Positions 35,603 through 45,807 of a DNA stretch of 64,000 bases are shown here, piece by piece. The notes beneath the pieces are model-generated. The model did not search any database, had not been told where the DNA came from, and saw only the letters and a program-made list of their open reading frames with translations. The DNA comes from Rhizobium freirei PRF 81 (GTDB lineage Bacteria; Pseudomonadota; Alphaproteobacteria; Rhizobiales; Rhizobiaceae). A program made the translations under genes and the position numbers. The DNA lies in contig NZ_AQHN01000062.1 of the NCBI RefSeq assembly GCF_000359745.1, positions 62,001 through 126,000 of the forward strand, in the 5' to 3' direction. The first letter of the stretch is position 1. Each line of letters starts with the position of its first letter.

Positions 35603-37074
35603 TGGCCGCTCCCCCTGCCATGCACCTGCGCCAGCAGATGCTGCACCGAAACATCGATGATGTTGAGGAAGGGTTTCGGATAGAGCCCGATCCAAAGTAC
35701 GAAGACGGCCAGCGGCAAAATTGCGGCCATCTCGCGGGCATTCACGTCGCGCCCCTTGAATCGGACGCCGACGCTAGGCGGACCGAGCGCAACTTTCCCA
35801 TACATGCCAAGCAAATATGCGGCCCCCAGCAATGCGCCCAGAACGGCGGCTGTGCCGGCGGCCAGATTGGCCGCAAACCCACCAGACAGCACCAGCAATT
35901 CGCCCACGAATGAATTCGTTCCCGGCAGCGCCATCGAGGACAGGGTGAACAGCGCGAGAAACGCAGTATAGACCGGCGCCAGCTTCATCAGCCCGCCATA
36001 ATCCGCGATGCTGCGAGTATGGGTCCGCTCGTAGATCAGGCCGACGAAGAGGAACAACGCGCCCGTCGTTACGCCATGATTGAACATTTGCAGGATGCCG
36101 CCCTCGAGCCCGCGGAGGTTCAGCGCAAAAATTCCGAGCGTCACGAAGCCCATGTGGCTGATGCTGGAATAGGCCACCAGCTTCTTCAGATCGTCCTGCG
36201 CCAGCGCAAGCAAGCCGCCATAGACGATCGCAAGCGCCGAAAGCGCCAACATCAGGGGGGAATAATACAGCGACGCCGCCGGCAGCATCGATAGGGAAAA
36301 CCGCAAGAATCCGTAGGCGCCCATCTTCAGGAGCACTCCCGCGAGGATGATGCTGCCTGCCGTCGGCGCCTGCACATGGGCGTCCGGCAGCCAAGTGTGG
36401 ACCGGGACCATCGGCACCTTGACCGCGAAGGCGATCAGGAAGGCGAAGAACAGCCAGGACTGGACCCGGAATGGCAAATCCTGTGCTGTGAGCGCGAGGA
36501 TGTCGAAGGTCTTGCCGCCGTGGAAATAAAGCACGATGACGCCGATCAGGAACAGGAGGCTGCCTGCCAGCGTGTAAAGGAAGAACTTGAGCGCGGCATA
36601 GACCCGTCCGTCGCCACCCCAGACGCCGATGATCAGGTACATCGGGATCAGCATCGCCTCCCAGAAGACGTAGAATAAGAACAGGTCGAGCGCGCAGAAC
36701 ACCCCCAGCATCAGCGCTTGCATGACCAGCAGACTGACCATGAACTCCTTTATCTTGCGGTCGATCGCGACCCAGGAGGCGAGCACGCAGATCCAGCCCA
36801 ACAGCGCGGTCAGGAATACGAAGAGCACGCTTATTCCATCGATGCCAAGCGCGTAAGTGATCCCGAGAGCGGGAACCCATGGGCGCGTCTCGGTGAACTG
36901 CATCGCGTGGCTGGTGGTGTCAAAGCTGGCCAGCATGGCGATGCAAAGAGCGAGGTCGAGGACGGTGACGCAGAGCGCCGTCCACCGTACCGCGTAGTCG
37001 CCGCGCAGAAACATCAGAGCCGCGGCCCCTGCGGCAGGCGTGAATATGATGAAGCTAAGGAGCGGAAACCCCAT
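35599..37074 (-). CDS. nuoM: NADH-quinone oxidoreductase subunit M (antiporter-like)
   Basis: 491 aa, about 14 helices. Helix-5 Glu in FYVFWEAMLIPMYLIIG, proton-path Lys in VKVPMVPVHTWLPDAHVQAP and DLKKLVAYSSISHMGF. The order GIWGGDGRVYAALKFF is typical for NuoM. Nine bases after the NuoL/MrpD-like gene. Confidence 0.95.
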   Translation of the reverse strand: MGFPLLSFIIFTPAAGAAALMFLRGDYAVRWTALCVTVLDLALCIAMLASFDTTSHAMQFTETRPWVPALGITYALGIDGISVLFVFLTALLGWICVLASWVAIDRKIKEFMVSLLVMQALMLGVFCALDLFLFYVFWEAMLIPMYLIIGVWGGDGRVYAALKFFLYTLAGSLLFLIGVIVLYFHGGKTFDILALTAQDLPFRVQSWLFFAFLIAFAVKVPMVPVHTWLPDAHVQAPTAGSIILAGVLLKMGAYGFLRFSLSMLPAASLYYSPLMLALSALAIVYGGLLALAQDDLKKLVAYSSISHMGFVTLGIFALNLRGLEGGILQMFNHGVTTGALFLFVGLIYERTHTRSIADYGGLMKLAPVYTAFLALFTLSSMALPGTNSFVGELLVLSGGFAANLAAGTAAVLGALLGAAYLLGMYGKVALGPPSVGVRFKGRDVNAREMAAILPLAVFVLWIGLYPKPFLNIIDVSVQHLLAQVHGRGSGQ

Positions 37075-37083
37075 GGCCTCCCC

Positions 37084-38859
37084 CTACCGCCATGCCACGG
37101 CGAAGACGACGATGGCTGCGGTCACACCGACGATCATGGCGAGCGCGTAATGGGTGACGATGCCGGTCTGGAGCCGCCGTAGCCTCGAACCGCCACGCAA
37201 GATCGAGCGGGCAACGCCGTTCACGACGGCGTCGACGCCGGTGAGATCGATCCGCAGTCCCGCCCGCGCCGCGCCATGCAGGAAGGGCAGCGCCACGGTC
37301 TCGGACACGTCGCTCACCGCCTTCTCGTAGCGCGCCAGCGGTTTTTCGGCGAGCCACATAAAGTATCGCGCGCCCTTGCGATAGAACCAGTCGGTATCGA
37401 GGCTGATTGTGTTCTCGGGGTCGAGCGCCTTGAGGAACAGCACGAATCCCAGGGCGGTGAACATCAGCAGACCGAGGCTCTCCGTGACATGGAGGCCTGT
37501 ATAGGGTTCGAAATCGACCGGATAGGGCAGAAGCGCATAGAGCGGCTGGGGGAACACTCCGATCGCAATGCAGAGCACCGCCGCCATGGCCATCGCAACC
37601 AGCATGTTGCGCGGTGGCTCCCGCGCCTCGAGTTTCCGATCCGTGCCGAAAAACATGTAATACGGGAGCTTGAGTCCGGTGTGCAGGAATGTCCCGGACG
37701 ACGCCATCGTCAGCGCCAGCACCACCAGCGCCCGATGATCCTCTCCAGCAGCTGATATCACCATCGATTTGGTGACAAAGCCCGAGAAGAACGGAAATGC
37801 CGAGATCGCGAAAGCGCCGACCATGTAGAGCGCCACGGTCAGCGGCATGGTCTTGTAGAGCCCGCCAAGCTCGGTGAGCTTGCGCCGCCCGGTGACATGG
37901 ATCACCGCGCCCGCCCCCATGAAGAGCAGGGCTTTATAGAGAATATGCGCGAAGGCATGGCTCGCGGCTCCGTTGACCGCCATCTCGGTGCCGATGCCGA
38001 TGCCCGCCACCATATAGCCCACCTGGCTGACGATATGATAGGCCAGGAGCCGTCGGCAGTCATTCTCCAGCACCGCGTAGATGACACCGTAAAGCGCCAT
38101 CGCGGTGCCGAGCCAAACCAGAAGCTCGGTGCCTGGAAACGCCCGCGCCAGGACGTAGACGGCGGTCTTGGTGGTAAAGGCGCTCATGAATACCGCCCCG
38201 GTGACGGTCGCCTCCGGATAGGCATCGGTCAGCCAGGCGTTGAGCGGCGGCACCGCCGCGTTGAGGATGAATCCGGCGAGGATCAGATAGGCGCCTACAC
38301 CCATTCCGCCATCGATCGAGCCCCGCTCCATCGGACCAAAGAGCAGCGAACCGGTGGCGAGCCCGTGGAGAATGATGCCGCCGAGCAGAACGACGCCGCC
38401 GGTGATGTGGACCATGAGATAGCGGAACCCTGCCCGGATCGCCGGTCCGCCGCGCTGCGCGAAGACCAGGTAGGCAGACGCGAATGCCATGGCTTCCCAG
38501 AACATGTAGAGGGTCAGGTAGTCACCGGCGAACACCACGCCGAGTGCGCCTCCGACGTAGATGAAGGCCGCCATGTGCTGGCCAGCGTCCGTCAAGTGCA
38601 GCGCATAGACCATGCCGATCAGCGCCATGATGGTGAAAACGGTGGCAAAGACGATGCTCAGCTTGTCGACCTTCGCGATCAGGATTTCCTGCCCGATGAA
38701 CCGCGCCGCGCCATAGCTGCCCGGCTCCATCGTGAGCACGGCAAGGATCGCCAGGGTTGGAATCAGCAGCAGATAGGCCTTGCGGATCGACCCGCTGAGG
38801 AAAGGGATCGGCAGAGCGCCGAGAATGAAGAGCAGGGCCGGATGGATGAAGTCAGTCAT
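37084..38859 (-). CDS. NuoL/MrpD-like antiporter subunit with C-terminal extension
   Basis: 591 aa. The core is antiporter-like: Glu in YMFWEAMAFASAYLVF, Lys in STTKTAVYVLAR and FKAL-type ILYKALLFMGAGAVIH. After the last core helix there is a hydrophilic stretch of about 90 residues containing VDAVVNGVARSILRGGSRLR and a final membrane helix (VTHYALAMIVGVTAAI). That layout is how NuoL carries its lateral amphipathic helix, so this is the best NuoL equivalent, although the core reads more like MrpD. It overlaps the 84-aa gene by 8 bases. The extension is not obviously lengthened compared with ordinary NuoL. Confidence 0.85.
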   Translation of the reverse strand: MTDFIHPALLFILGALPIPFLSGSIRKAYLLLIPTLAILAVLTMEPGSYGAARFIGQEILIAKVDKLSIVFATVFTIMALIGMVYALHLTDAGQHMAAFIYVGGALGVVFAGDYLTLYMFWEAMAFASAYLVFAQRGGPAIRAGFRYLMVHITGGVVLLGGIILHGLATGSLLFGPMERGSIDGGMGVGAYLILAGFILNAAVPPLNAWLTDAYPEATVTGAVFMSAFTTKTAVYVLARAFPGTELLVWLGTAMALYGVIYAVLENDCRRLLAYHIVSQVGYMVAGIGIGTEMAVNGAASHAFAHILYKALLFMGAGAVIHVTGRRKLTELGGLYKTMPLTVALYMVGAFAISAFPFFSGFVTKSMVISAAGEDHRALVVLALTMASSGTFLHTGLKLPYYMFFGTDRKLEAREPPRNMLVAMAMAAVLCIAIGVFPQPLYALLPYPVDFEPYTGLHVTESLGLLMFTALGFVLFLKALDPENTISLDTDWFYRKGARYFMWLAEKPLARYEKAVSDVSETVALPFLHGAARAGLRIDLTGVDAVVNGVARSILRGGSRLRRLQTGIVTHYALAMIVGVTAAIVVFAVAWR

Positions 38860-39106
38860 AATAATCCTCGCGCCGCATCAGCCCGACCCGATGGCCGAGA
38901 AACTTGGAAACGAAGATGAGCAGCATGCAGGAACCGAGGCCGTAGACGGCGGACCAGCCAGGCAGGCGGTCCCAGAGGTATTCGGCGTGTTCGCGAAAGA
39001 CCAGAAAGTCAGCCGCGACGATCAGAACGAGCACCAGATAGAACAGTCGGCGTCGGCGCCTCGCATAGTCTTCGTCACCAAAGAAGTGGATGACACGCTT
39101 GATCAT
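38852..39106 (-). CDS. Small conserved-looking membrane protein within nuo operon
   Basis: 84 aa with two predicted membrane helices (about 22-38 and 52-68), a basic N-terminus (RRRRR at about 17-21) and an acidic end. It overlaps both neighbours (4 and 8 bases), so it is clearly translated as part of the operon. It resembles no standard Nuo subunit I know; it is too short for an antiporter part and lacks the NuoK pattern. It may be an accessory subunit needed to fit the extra antiporter module; function unknown. Confidence 0.8.
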   Translation of the reverse strand: MIKRVIHFFGDEDYARRRRRLFYLVLVLIVAADFLVFREHAEYLWDRLPGWSAVYGLGSCMLLIFVSKFLGHRVGLMRREDYYD

Positions 39107-40566
39107 CTGATCACTCCGTTCGCCAGGGTGAGGAAATAGCCGGGGAAGATGCCCATCAGCACCGACAGGATGGCGGTCGCGACGAGCGGGATCGTGACCA
39201 TCGGAATTTCACGGACCGTCGCCGGGCTTTCCTGCGCCTCCGTCCCGAAAAAGGCGGCATAGCTGACCGGCAGGAAATAGGCGGCGTTCAGGATCGAGCT
39301 CGCCAGGAGCACGACAAGAAAAGCGATCTGCCCCGCCTCCACGGAGCCCAACGTCAGATACCACTTGCTGATGAAGCCCGCGGTGGGCGGCACCCCGATC
39401 ATGCTCAGCGAAGCGACGAAAAATGCCCCCATCGTCCAGGGCAGCCTGCGGCCGATACCGGCCATGTCGCTGATGTTTCGCTTGCCAGACGCGCAATAGA
39501 TCGACCCGGCGCAGAAAAAGAGTGTGATTTTGGAGAATGCGTGCGCAGCGATGTGAATAATGCCACCGACCATCGCGACCGGCGACAGCAGAACCGCGCC
39601 AAGCACGATGTAGGAGAGCTGGCTGACCGTCGAATAGGCGAGCCTTGCCTTGAGGTCGTCCCGCGTCAGCGCATAGACCGATGCCATCAGGATCGTGAAC
39701 GACACCAGATAGGCCGTGGCGATGCCAAGGCCTAGCTCCCCGACCAGCTTGATGCCGAAGACATGGAAGACGACCCGCAGCAAGCAAAACACGCCCATCT
39801 TGACCACGGCCACGGCATGCAAGAGCGCGCTGACCGGCGTCGGCGCCACCATCGCGGCGGGCAGCCAGGCGTGTATCGGCATCACCGCCGCCTTGGCGAA
39901 GCCGAAGAGATAGCAGAAATAGACGACCGTCAGCAGCCCCGCCGAAGCACCGACGCCCGCCAAAAGCCCCCCCTGTCTAAAATCGAGCGATCCCGCGATC
40001 TGGTAGGTCAGCGCCAGCGCAGCGAGCAGCAGGCTTTTCGACGCTCCCATCAAATAGACGAGGTACTTGCGAGCGCCCGTCCATCCCACTTCGTCCTCGT
40101 GGTGGTAGACGAGCGGATAGGTAACGAGACTGAGCGCTTCGTAGAATATGACCAGCGTGAAAAGATTGGCGGCGAAGGCACCCCCGACGGCGGCCGCCAG
40201 GCTGGTGGCGAAGCAGGCAAAGAACCGGGTCTGCGCATGTTCGTTCAGGTGCCGCATGTAGCCGATGGAATAGATCGCAGCCACGATCCACAGCATCGAC
40301 GAGACGGTGGCGAATACCATGCCGAGCGCATCGGCCCGGAAAGCGAAGTCGACCCCCGGCAGGATCTCGAACAGGCGCAAGTCGACGGTCTCGCCCGAAA
40401 GCACCGTGGGTGCCATCGAGGCGACGATCGCGAACAGGGCGACTGCGGCCAGTGGCGAGACGGCATCGCGGAGTTTCTCACGGTTGTTCAGAAGCAGAAT
40501 TGCTAAGGCCGCCAGGCCTGGGACGGCGACGGCAAGCAGTGGCCGGATCGATGTCACCGGGTCCAA
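39103..40566 (-). CDS. MrpD-like antiporter subunit (fourth proton-channel subunit)
   Basis: 487 aa, about 14 helices, MrpD/NuoN-like length with no C-terminal extension. Glu in LVIFYEALSLVTYPLVY, Lys in FGFAKAAVMPIHAWLPAAM and HAFSKITLFFCAGSIY. It occupies the place where nuoL would start in ordinary operons (after nuoK) and is followed by the small membrane gene. Together with the 591-aa protein, NuoM and NuoN it makes four antiporter-like subunits. Four bases after nuoK. Confidence 0.88.
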   Translation of the reverse strand: MDPVTSIRPLLAVAVPGLAALAILLLNNREKLRDAVSPLAAVALFAIVASMAPTVLSGETVDLRLFEILPGVDFAFRADALGMVFATVSSMLWIVAAIYSIGYMRHLNEHAQTRFFACFATSLAAAVGGAFAANLFTLVIFYEALSLVTYPLVYHHEDEVGWTGARKYLVYLMGASKSLLLAALALTYQIAGSLDFRQGGLLAGVGASAGLLTVVYFCYLFGFAKAAVMPIHAWLPAAMVAPTPVSALLHAVAVVKMGVFCLLRVVFHVFGIKLVGELGLGIATAYLVSFTILMASVYALTRDDLKARLAYSTVSQLSYIVLGAVLLSPVAMVGGIIHIAAHAFSKITLFFCAGSIYCASGKRNISDMAGIGRRLPWTMGAFFVASLSMIGVPPTAGFISKWYLTLGSVEAGQIAFLVVLLASSILNAAYFLPVSYAAFFGTEAQESPATVREIPMVTIPLVATAILSVLMGIFPGYFLTLANGVIR

Positions 40567-40570
40567 GCCG

Positions 40571-40876
40571 CTATCCTTTCATCATTGTCACGTCGTCGAC
40601 CTTGAGGGTGGATTTGTTCCTCACAAGGGCGACCAAAATGCCGAGGGCGACGGCAACTTCCGCTGCGGTGATTGCGATGACGAAGATCGCGAAGATCTGC
40701 CCGCGGAAATCATCGTGGTAACGCCCGAAAGCGATGAAATTAATGTTGACCGAGTTGAGCAGCAGCTCCAACGACATCAGCACGACCAGGATATTGCGCC
40801 TGAGCAGCACGCCCGCCGCTCCGATTACGAACAGGGCCACTCCGAGCAAAATATACCACCAGAGCGGGACCATCAC
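40571..40876 (-). CDS. nuoK: NADH-quinone oxidoreductase subunit K
   Basis: 101 aa, three helices. The conserved membrane glutamates are in [18 protein letters not shown] and [13 protein letters not shown]. MrpC-like fold at the junction of NuoA/J and the antiporters. It overlaps nuoJ by 4 bases. Confidence 0.95.
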   Translation of the reverse strand: MMVPLWWYILLGVALFVIGAAGVLLRRNILVVLMSLELLLNSVNINFIAFGRYHDDFRGQIFAIFVIAITAAEVAVALGILVALVRNKSTLKVDDVTMMKG

Positions 40877-41373
40877 CCGGGCTCCTTCCGCGCCAGCACG
40901 ATGGCGCCGACCAGAGCGGCCAGCAGGATCACGGAGGCAGCCTCAAACGGCAGAAGATAGTCGGCAAAAAGTGTCGTGCTGAGCTGCCTAATCTCATCGC
41001 CACCACGCATCGCTACGGGCTCGGTGAGCGAAAAGTGGTCGCTCCGGAACACCAGTGCGAGCATCTCGACCCCAAGCAGGACGAGCAGCACGAGAGCCGG
41101 CAGATTGCCGCCCCGCAAGAAGCGCTGCGACACCGCTTCGCGCACATCGATCATCATGATCACGAAGAGGAACAGCACCATGATCGCGCCGACATAGACG
41201 AAGATCTGGACGACCGCGAGCAACGGTGCCTCCAGCAGGACGAAGATTGCCGAGATCTGTAGGAAACACGCCATCAGCGCCAATGCGCTGTGAACCGGAT
41301 TCCGCGCCAGGATCACCGTCAGGGCCGCGATCACGGACACCGTAGCGAACAGAAGAAAGAACCCCTGATCCAT
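40873..41373 (-). CDS. nuoJ: NADH-quinone oxidoreductase subunit J
   Basis: 166 aa from the ATG at 41373 (GGGAGGG upstream); first gene of the leftward nuo operon. Five helices; the helix-3 pi-bulge region [20 protein letters not shown] is intact. The start of the operon at J, not A, is unusual. Confidence 0.94.
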   Translation of the reverse strand: MDQGFFLLFATVSVIAALTVILARNPVHSALALMACFLQISAIFVLLEAPLLAVVQIFVYVGAIMVLFLFVIMMIDVREAVSQRFLRGGNLPALVLLVLLGVEMLALVFRSDHFSLTEPVAMRGGDEIRQLSTTLFADYLLPFEAASVILLAALVGAIVLARKEPG

Positions 41374-41994
41374 CGACGCAACCCTCCCCCGCGAGCTGTC
41401 TCTCGGCGCGAGACGGCCGGATTTGAGGTAGCTCCGCACTTCAGGTGCATTTACAAATTGTGCGCTAGTATTGTCTTTTTCACAAGATTATTGTCATTGG
41501 CGGCGCAAAACTAGGCCGGCCCGTATGTGGCGAAAGCCGCTCGCGAACTGCGCTCTTTCGACCGTGCTTCTGTAATAGGCCTTTGCCCGCCAAGTCCCTC
41601 AGCACCAAAATCTCGTCACCAGGGTCATACTTCTATCCGTGGTCAACACCAAGGTTGCCACACCACGCCATCAGATCCCGAACCGGCAGGCCAATCTAGG
41701 ACCAGGCTGCTGATTTACGCTAGGAACTGAGCCGGCGTTGGAGTGCCCTCTCGGGCTAGACCGCAAGACGGGGGCAACCTTCCGCGGCGATTGGCAGTCC
41801 TCGCCGGGGTGAACCGTGACGTGACCCTCGCCCGCGAAGAAATCTTTAGGCTGGTCCCGGTGGTAATGCTCTACGAAATTGATCTGGCCTGATTTGCCGG
41901 CCATGCAGGCCAGCTCTTTGCCAATAACAAACAAATCCAGTGCGTCAGCCTGCCGAGCACGGGGCTTAGCATCACCCGCGCTCGACAGTCACAA
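41374..41994 (-). promoter_or_regulatory. Intergenic region with candidate nuoJ promoter
   Basis: 621 bp between pntB and nuoJ without a supportable gene. Near 41465-41510 the lower strand is AT-rich and shows ATGACA, 17 bases, ACAATA, a possible sigma-70-type promoter for the nuo operon. A leftward open frame at 41671-41934 has no family resemblance and is not called. pntB ends at the other edge on the same strand, so nuo could also be read from the pnt promoter. Confidence 0.35.
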
Positions 41995-43428
41995 TCAAAT
42001 CACTCTATGCAGCAAATCGGAAACCGACTTTTTCGCATCGCCATAGAACATGCGGGTATTGTCCTTATAGAAGAGCGGGTTTTCGATACCCGAGTATCCC
42101 GTACCCTGCCCACGCTTGGAGACGAAGACCCGTTTGGCCTTCCATACCTCAAGGACAGGCATGCCAGCGATCGGCGAGTTCGGATCTTCCTGGGCCGCTG
42201 GGTTGACGATGTCGTTGGAGCCGATGACGATGACGACATCCGTCTCGTGGAAGTCCTCATTGATCTCATCCATTTCGAGCACGATGTCGTAGGGCACCTT
42301 GGCCTCGGCGAGCAGCACGTTCATGTGGCCCGGCAGGCGGCCGGCGACCGGATGAATGGCGAACCGCACGTCCTTGCCCGCGGCGCGCAGCTTGCGGGTG
42401 AGTTCGGCGACGGGCTGCTGGGCTTGGGCCACCGCCATGCCGTAACCCGGTACGATGACGACGCTGTCGGCATCGTTCAAGGCCGCGGCAACGCCCTCCG
42501 CGTCGATGGCGATCTGCTCACCGATGATTTCCATCTGCGGACCGGTCGTCGTGCCGAAGCCGCCGAGGATGACCGAGATGAACGACCGGTTCATCGCCTT
42601 GCACATGATGTAGGACAGGATCGCGCCCGAGGATCCCACAAGCGCGCCCGTGACGATCAGCAGGTCGTTGCCGAGGGTAAAGCCGATCGCCGCCGCCGCC
42701 CAGCCGGAATAGGAGTTGAGCATCGACACGACGACCGGCATGTCGGCGCCACCAATGCCCATGATCAGATGATAGCCGATGAAGAAGGCGGCAAGCGTCA
42801 TCAGGATCAGTGTCCAAACGCCGGCACCATTGGCGTACATGAACAGGAGGATGAGCGACAGGATCGCAGCTGCCGCGTTGAGGGCGTGCCCGCCCGGGAG
42901 CTTTCTGGCCTTGCCGTCCACCTTGCCAGCGAGCTTGCCGAAGGCCACGACCGAACCAGTGAAGGTAACCGCGCCGATGAATACGCCGAGGAAGACCTCA
43001 ACCTTCATGATCGCGAGCTCAACCGACGTCTTATGGGCGAGAATGCCTGCAAAGCCCGTGAGCCCCGCACGAGCCGCCTCGTCCATGCCTGACACCCGCC
43101 AGGCTTCGATGTGGGCATTGAGCCCGATAAAGACGGCCGCAAGGCCGACGAAGGAATGCAGCGCTGCGACGAGCTGTGGCATTTCCGTCATCTGCACGCG
43201 GCTTGCCACGTAATAACCGAGCACGGCGCCGCCGGCGATCATGAAGGTAATGATGAACCAGTTGCCAACGCCTGGACCAAAGACCGTGGCGATGACGGCA
43301 AGCGCCATGCCGGCAATGCCGTACCAGACGGCGCGTTTGGCGCGCTCCTGGCCGGAAAGTCCGCCAAGGGACAGAATGAATAGTACTGCCGCAGCGATAT
43401 AAGCGGCCGAAACGATACCGATCGTCAT
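41995..43428 (-). CDS. pntB: NAD(P) transhydrogenase subunit beta
   Basis: 477 aa from the ATG at 43428 (GGGGAGA upstream). About nine membrane helices, then the NADP(H)-binding domain III with [41 protein letters not shown]-type [10 protein letters not shown] and [18 protein letters not shown]. It completes the proton-translocating transhydrogenase that makes NADPH from NADH using proton motive force. Confidence 0.96.
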   Translation of the reverse strand: MTIGIVSAAYIAAAVLFILSLGGLSGQERAKRAVWYGIAGMALAVIATVFGPGVGNWFIITFMIAGGAVLGYYVASRVQMTEMPQLVAALHSFVGLAAVFIGLNAHIEAWRVSGMDEAARAGLTGFAGILAHKTSVELAIMKVEVFLGVFIGAVTFTGSVVAFGKLAGKVDGKARKLPGGHALNAAAAILSLILLFMYANGAGVWTLILMTLAAFFIGYHLIMGIGGADMPVVVSMLNSYSGWAAAAIGFTLGNDLLIVTGALVGSSGAILSYIMCKAMNRSFISVILGGFGTTTGPQMEIIGEQIAIDAEGVAAALNDADSVVIVPGYGMAVAQAQQPVAELTRKLRAAGKDVRFAIHPVAGRLPGHMNVLLAEAKVPYDIVLEMDEINEDFHETDVVIVIGSNDIVNPAAQEDPNSPIAGMPVLEVWKAKRVFVSKRGQGTGYSGIENPLFYKDNTRMFYGDAKKSVSDLLHRVI

Positions 43429-43447
43429 ATTGATCTCCCCTACCCGC

Positions 43448-45025
43448 TCAAGACTTCTGGAACATGGCAAGCATGCGCCTTGTCACCAGGAACCCACCGA
43501 CGATGTTGATCGTCGCGACCAGGACGGAGAGCGCCGCCAGGATCACGACGAGCCAGTTGCCGGAGCCGATCTGCAGAAGAGCGCCAAGAATGACGATCCC
43601 GGAAACAGCATTCGTCACCGCCATGAGCGGCGTGTGTAGTGAATGAGAGACGTTCCAGATCACCTGGAAGCCGATGAAGCAGGCGAGAGCGAAGACGACG
43701 AAGTGGTTCATGAAGCTCGGCGGGGCAAAGGCGCCGATCAGCAGCATTAGCGCCGTGCCACCAGCTAGCAGCAAGCCCTGGTTTCGGGTCTGCGCCTTGA
43801 ATGCGACAGCCTCGGCTGCTCGCTTTTCCTCCGGTGTCTGCTCTTTCATCTTCTCTTTGGGTTTCTGGGCTGCAATCGCCTGCACCTTGGGCGGTGGCGG
43901 CGGATATGTGATCTCACCCTGATAGATCACGGTCGCGCCGCGGATGACGTCGTCTTCCATGTTGTGGACGATTCGGCCGTCCTTGCCTGGCGTCAGATCC
44001 GCCATCATGTGACGGATATTGGTCGAGTAGAGCGCCGAGGCCTGCGTCGCCATCCGGCTGGGAAAGTCAGTGTAACCGATGACGACAACGCCGTTGTCGG
44101 ACACGACACGCTGGCCTGCGACCGTGAGATCGCAATTGCCACCGCGCTCTGCGGCCAGATCGACGATGACCGAGCCGGGCTTCATCATCGCTACCATGTC
44201 GGCCAACCAGAGTTTGGGCGCATCACGCCCAGGAATGAGCGCCGTCGTTATGACGACATCGATTTCGGGGGCAAGTTCCCGAAACTTCTCCAATTGCTTT
44301 TCACGGAATTCGGGAGAAGACGGTGCTGCATATCCACCGGTCGCAGCCCCATCCTGACTGTTATCTTTGAAGTCGAGATACACGAACTTGGCGCCCATAG
44401 ACTCGATCTGCTCGGCCACTTCCGGACGCACGTCAAAGGCATAGGTAATGGCGCCAAGCGATGTCGCCGTGCCGACGGCCGCAAGACCGGCGACACCTGC
44501 ACCGATGATGAGAACCTTGGCCGGCGGCACTTTGCCAGCAGCCGTCACCTGGCCGGTGAAGAAACGTCCGAAATTGTTGCCGGCTTCGATGACCGCGCGA
44601 TAGCCGGCGATGTTGGCCATGGACGACAACGCGTCCATCTTCTGCGCCCGTGAGATCCGGGGCACCATGTCCATGGCAATGACATTTGCTCCAGAATTCT
44701 TCACCTGGTCCAGAAGTTCCTTGTTCTGCGCAGGATAAAAGAAGGAGATCAATGTTTGACCATCGCGCAGGCGCTCCACCTCGAAGGCTTCCGGCGGCCG
44801 CACCTTGGCGATCACGTCGACCTCAGCGTAAAGATCCTCCACTTTGTCGAAAACCGCGACGCCAGCCGCACGATAGCGATCATCGGTGAAGCCAGCCGCC
44901 AAGCCCGCACCCGCTTCAACGAAGCACGCATATCCGAGCTTCTGAAGCTCTCGAGCGCTCTCGGGCGTCAAAGCTACCCTCAGCTCACCAGGGGTAGTTT
45001 CCCTGGGAGATCCAAATTTCATCAT
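43448..45025 (-). CDS. pntA: NAD(P) transhydrogenase subunit alpha (fused alpha1-alpha2)
   Basis: 525 aa. Domain I with [16 protein letters not shown], the NAD site [22 protein letters not shown] and the mobile-loop region, then a linker rich in Pro/Lys/Glu and four membrane helices (about 410-520). The fused form is as in E. coli; many alphaproteobacteria split it into two genes. Start ATG at 45025 (or 45022) with GGAAG upstream. 19 bp before pntB. Both genes point at the nuo operon in the same direction. Confidence 0.95.
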   Translation of the reverse strand: MMKFGSPRETTPGELRVALTPESARELQKLGYACFVEAGAGLAAGFTDDRYRAAGVAVFDKVEDLYAEVDVIAKVRPPEAFEVERLRDGQTLISFFYPAQNKELLDQVKNSGANVIAMDMVPRISRAQKMDALSSMANIAGYRAVIEAGNNFGRFFTGQVTAAGKVPPAKVLIIGAGVAGLAAVGTATSLGAITYAFDVRPEVAEQIESMGAKFVYLDFKDNSQDGAATGGYAAPSSPEFREKQLEKFRELAPEIDVVITTALIPGRDAPKLWLADMVAMMKPGSVIVDLAAERGGNCDLTVAGQRVVSDNGVVVIGYTDFPSRMATQASALYSTNIRHMMADLTPGKDGRIVHNMEDDVIRGATVIYQGEITYPPPPPKVQAIAAQKPKEKMKEQTPEEKRAAEAVAFKAQTRNQGLLLAGGTALMLLIGAFAPPSFMNHFVVFALACFIGFQVIWNVSHSLHTPLMAVTNAVSGIVILGALLQIGSGNWLVVILAALSVLVATINIVGGFLVTRRMLAMFQKS

Positions 45026-45121
45026 CGCTGAACTTCCGGCGTAACCGGCTCCTCTGACCTAAATTCCCCGTCGATGGTCCACGGAGTTACTGATTGGCAG
45101 ACGAAAACGATCAAACCGGAA

Positions 45122-45133
45122 TAGACTTGTCTA
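45122..45133. promoter_or_regulatory. Short palindrome upstream of pntA
   Basis: TAGAC-TT-GTCTA, about 95 bp upstream of the pntA start. It could be a regulator site; no family assigned. The 45026-45315 stretch also contains a piece (near 45225-45250) like the dispersed repeat seen at 26.88 kb. Confidence 0.3.
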
Positions 45134-45315
45134 GTGCAGCGGGGCGCAGATATGCTGGTTTTTGTCGCTCAAGAGACTGCTTAAATCGATTTTTATTTTG
45201 ACGCATTGCACACACGACTGACTAAAACGTTTCCGCTTTTAGCTGAATCGGAAAGGATTCTATTCTTGGTTGTTTTGTGATCCAAGATGCCGGCTGAAGT
45301 GGAGGCCAGTATCGG

Positions 45316-45585
45316 ATGACTCGACCTCTTTCAAACGATCTCCGCAAGCGTGTTGTTGATGCAATCGAGGCCGGCGAGAGCTGCCGGTCGGTGGCGGCAC
45401 GGTTAGGTATTACGGTGTCTGCAGCGTTGAAGTGGTCTCAGCGTTATCGATCGAGCGGATCTGTCGCGCCCGGGAAGATGGGTGGTCAGCGCAAGCGTGT
45501 TCTGGAGCCGTACCGGGCGTTTATCGCGGAGCGGATCAACCAGACGCCGCATCTGTCACTGCACGGGTTGAAGGAAGAGTTGGCC
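45316..45585 (+). mobile_element. IS630-type transposase remnant (N-terminal part)
   Basis: The first 90 codons read as an IS630-family helix-turn-helix: LSNDLRKRVVDAIEAGESCR, ARLGITVSAALKWSQRYR, then a QRKRVLEPYRAFI-type linker and LSLHGLKEELA. Similarity stops abruptly there; the frame runs on for 36 meaningless codons. The DDE catalytic part is missing, so the element is dead. It lies just upstream of the XRE/hyf-like cluster. Confidence 0.78.
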
Positions 45586-45779
45586 CTTCCTTCTCTCGTT
45601 GTTGCTGGATTGGGTCGTAACGGTTTCTACGGAGGCCAACATGTCCGAAATGATGACGGTTCGTCTCACCACTCGATGTGGCGCTCTCATAACTGAGCTT
45701 TCGGCTTTGTGTGAAGATGCCGCATCACAATTGTGATTTGAAACATCAGTAAGCATGCGCTAAATTTCTAACATCAGAG

Positions 45780-45794
45780 CTTATGAAGCATAAG
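45780..45794. promoter_or_regulatory. Operator candidate for the XRE regulator
   Basis: Perfect palindrome CTTATG-AAG-CATAAG, 13 bp before the regulator's ATG. XRE-type regulators often bind such sites at their own promoter, so autoregulation of the regulator and the downstream cluster is plausible. Confidence 0.5.
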
Positions 45795-45807
45795 TGATGG
45801 TTCCGCC

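Noticed and set aside
37897..38919. 340-codon rightward open frame in the nuo operon
   Set aside because: Antisense to the NuoL/MrpD-like gene, rich in His, Arg and Asp with no motif.
41671..41934. 87-codon leftward frame upstream of nuoJ
   Set aside because: No recognisable family, no good ribosome binding site and no conserved-looking context.
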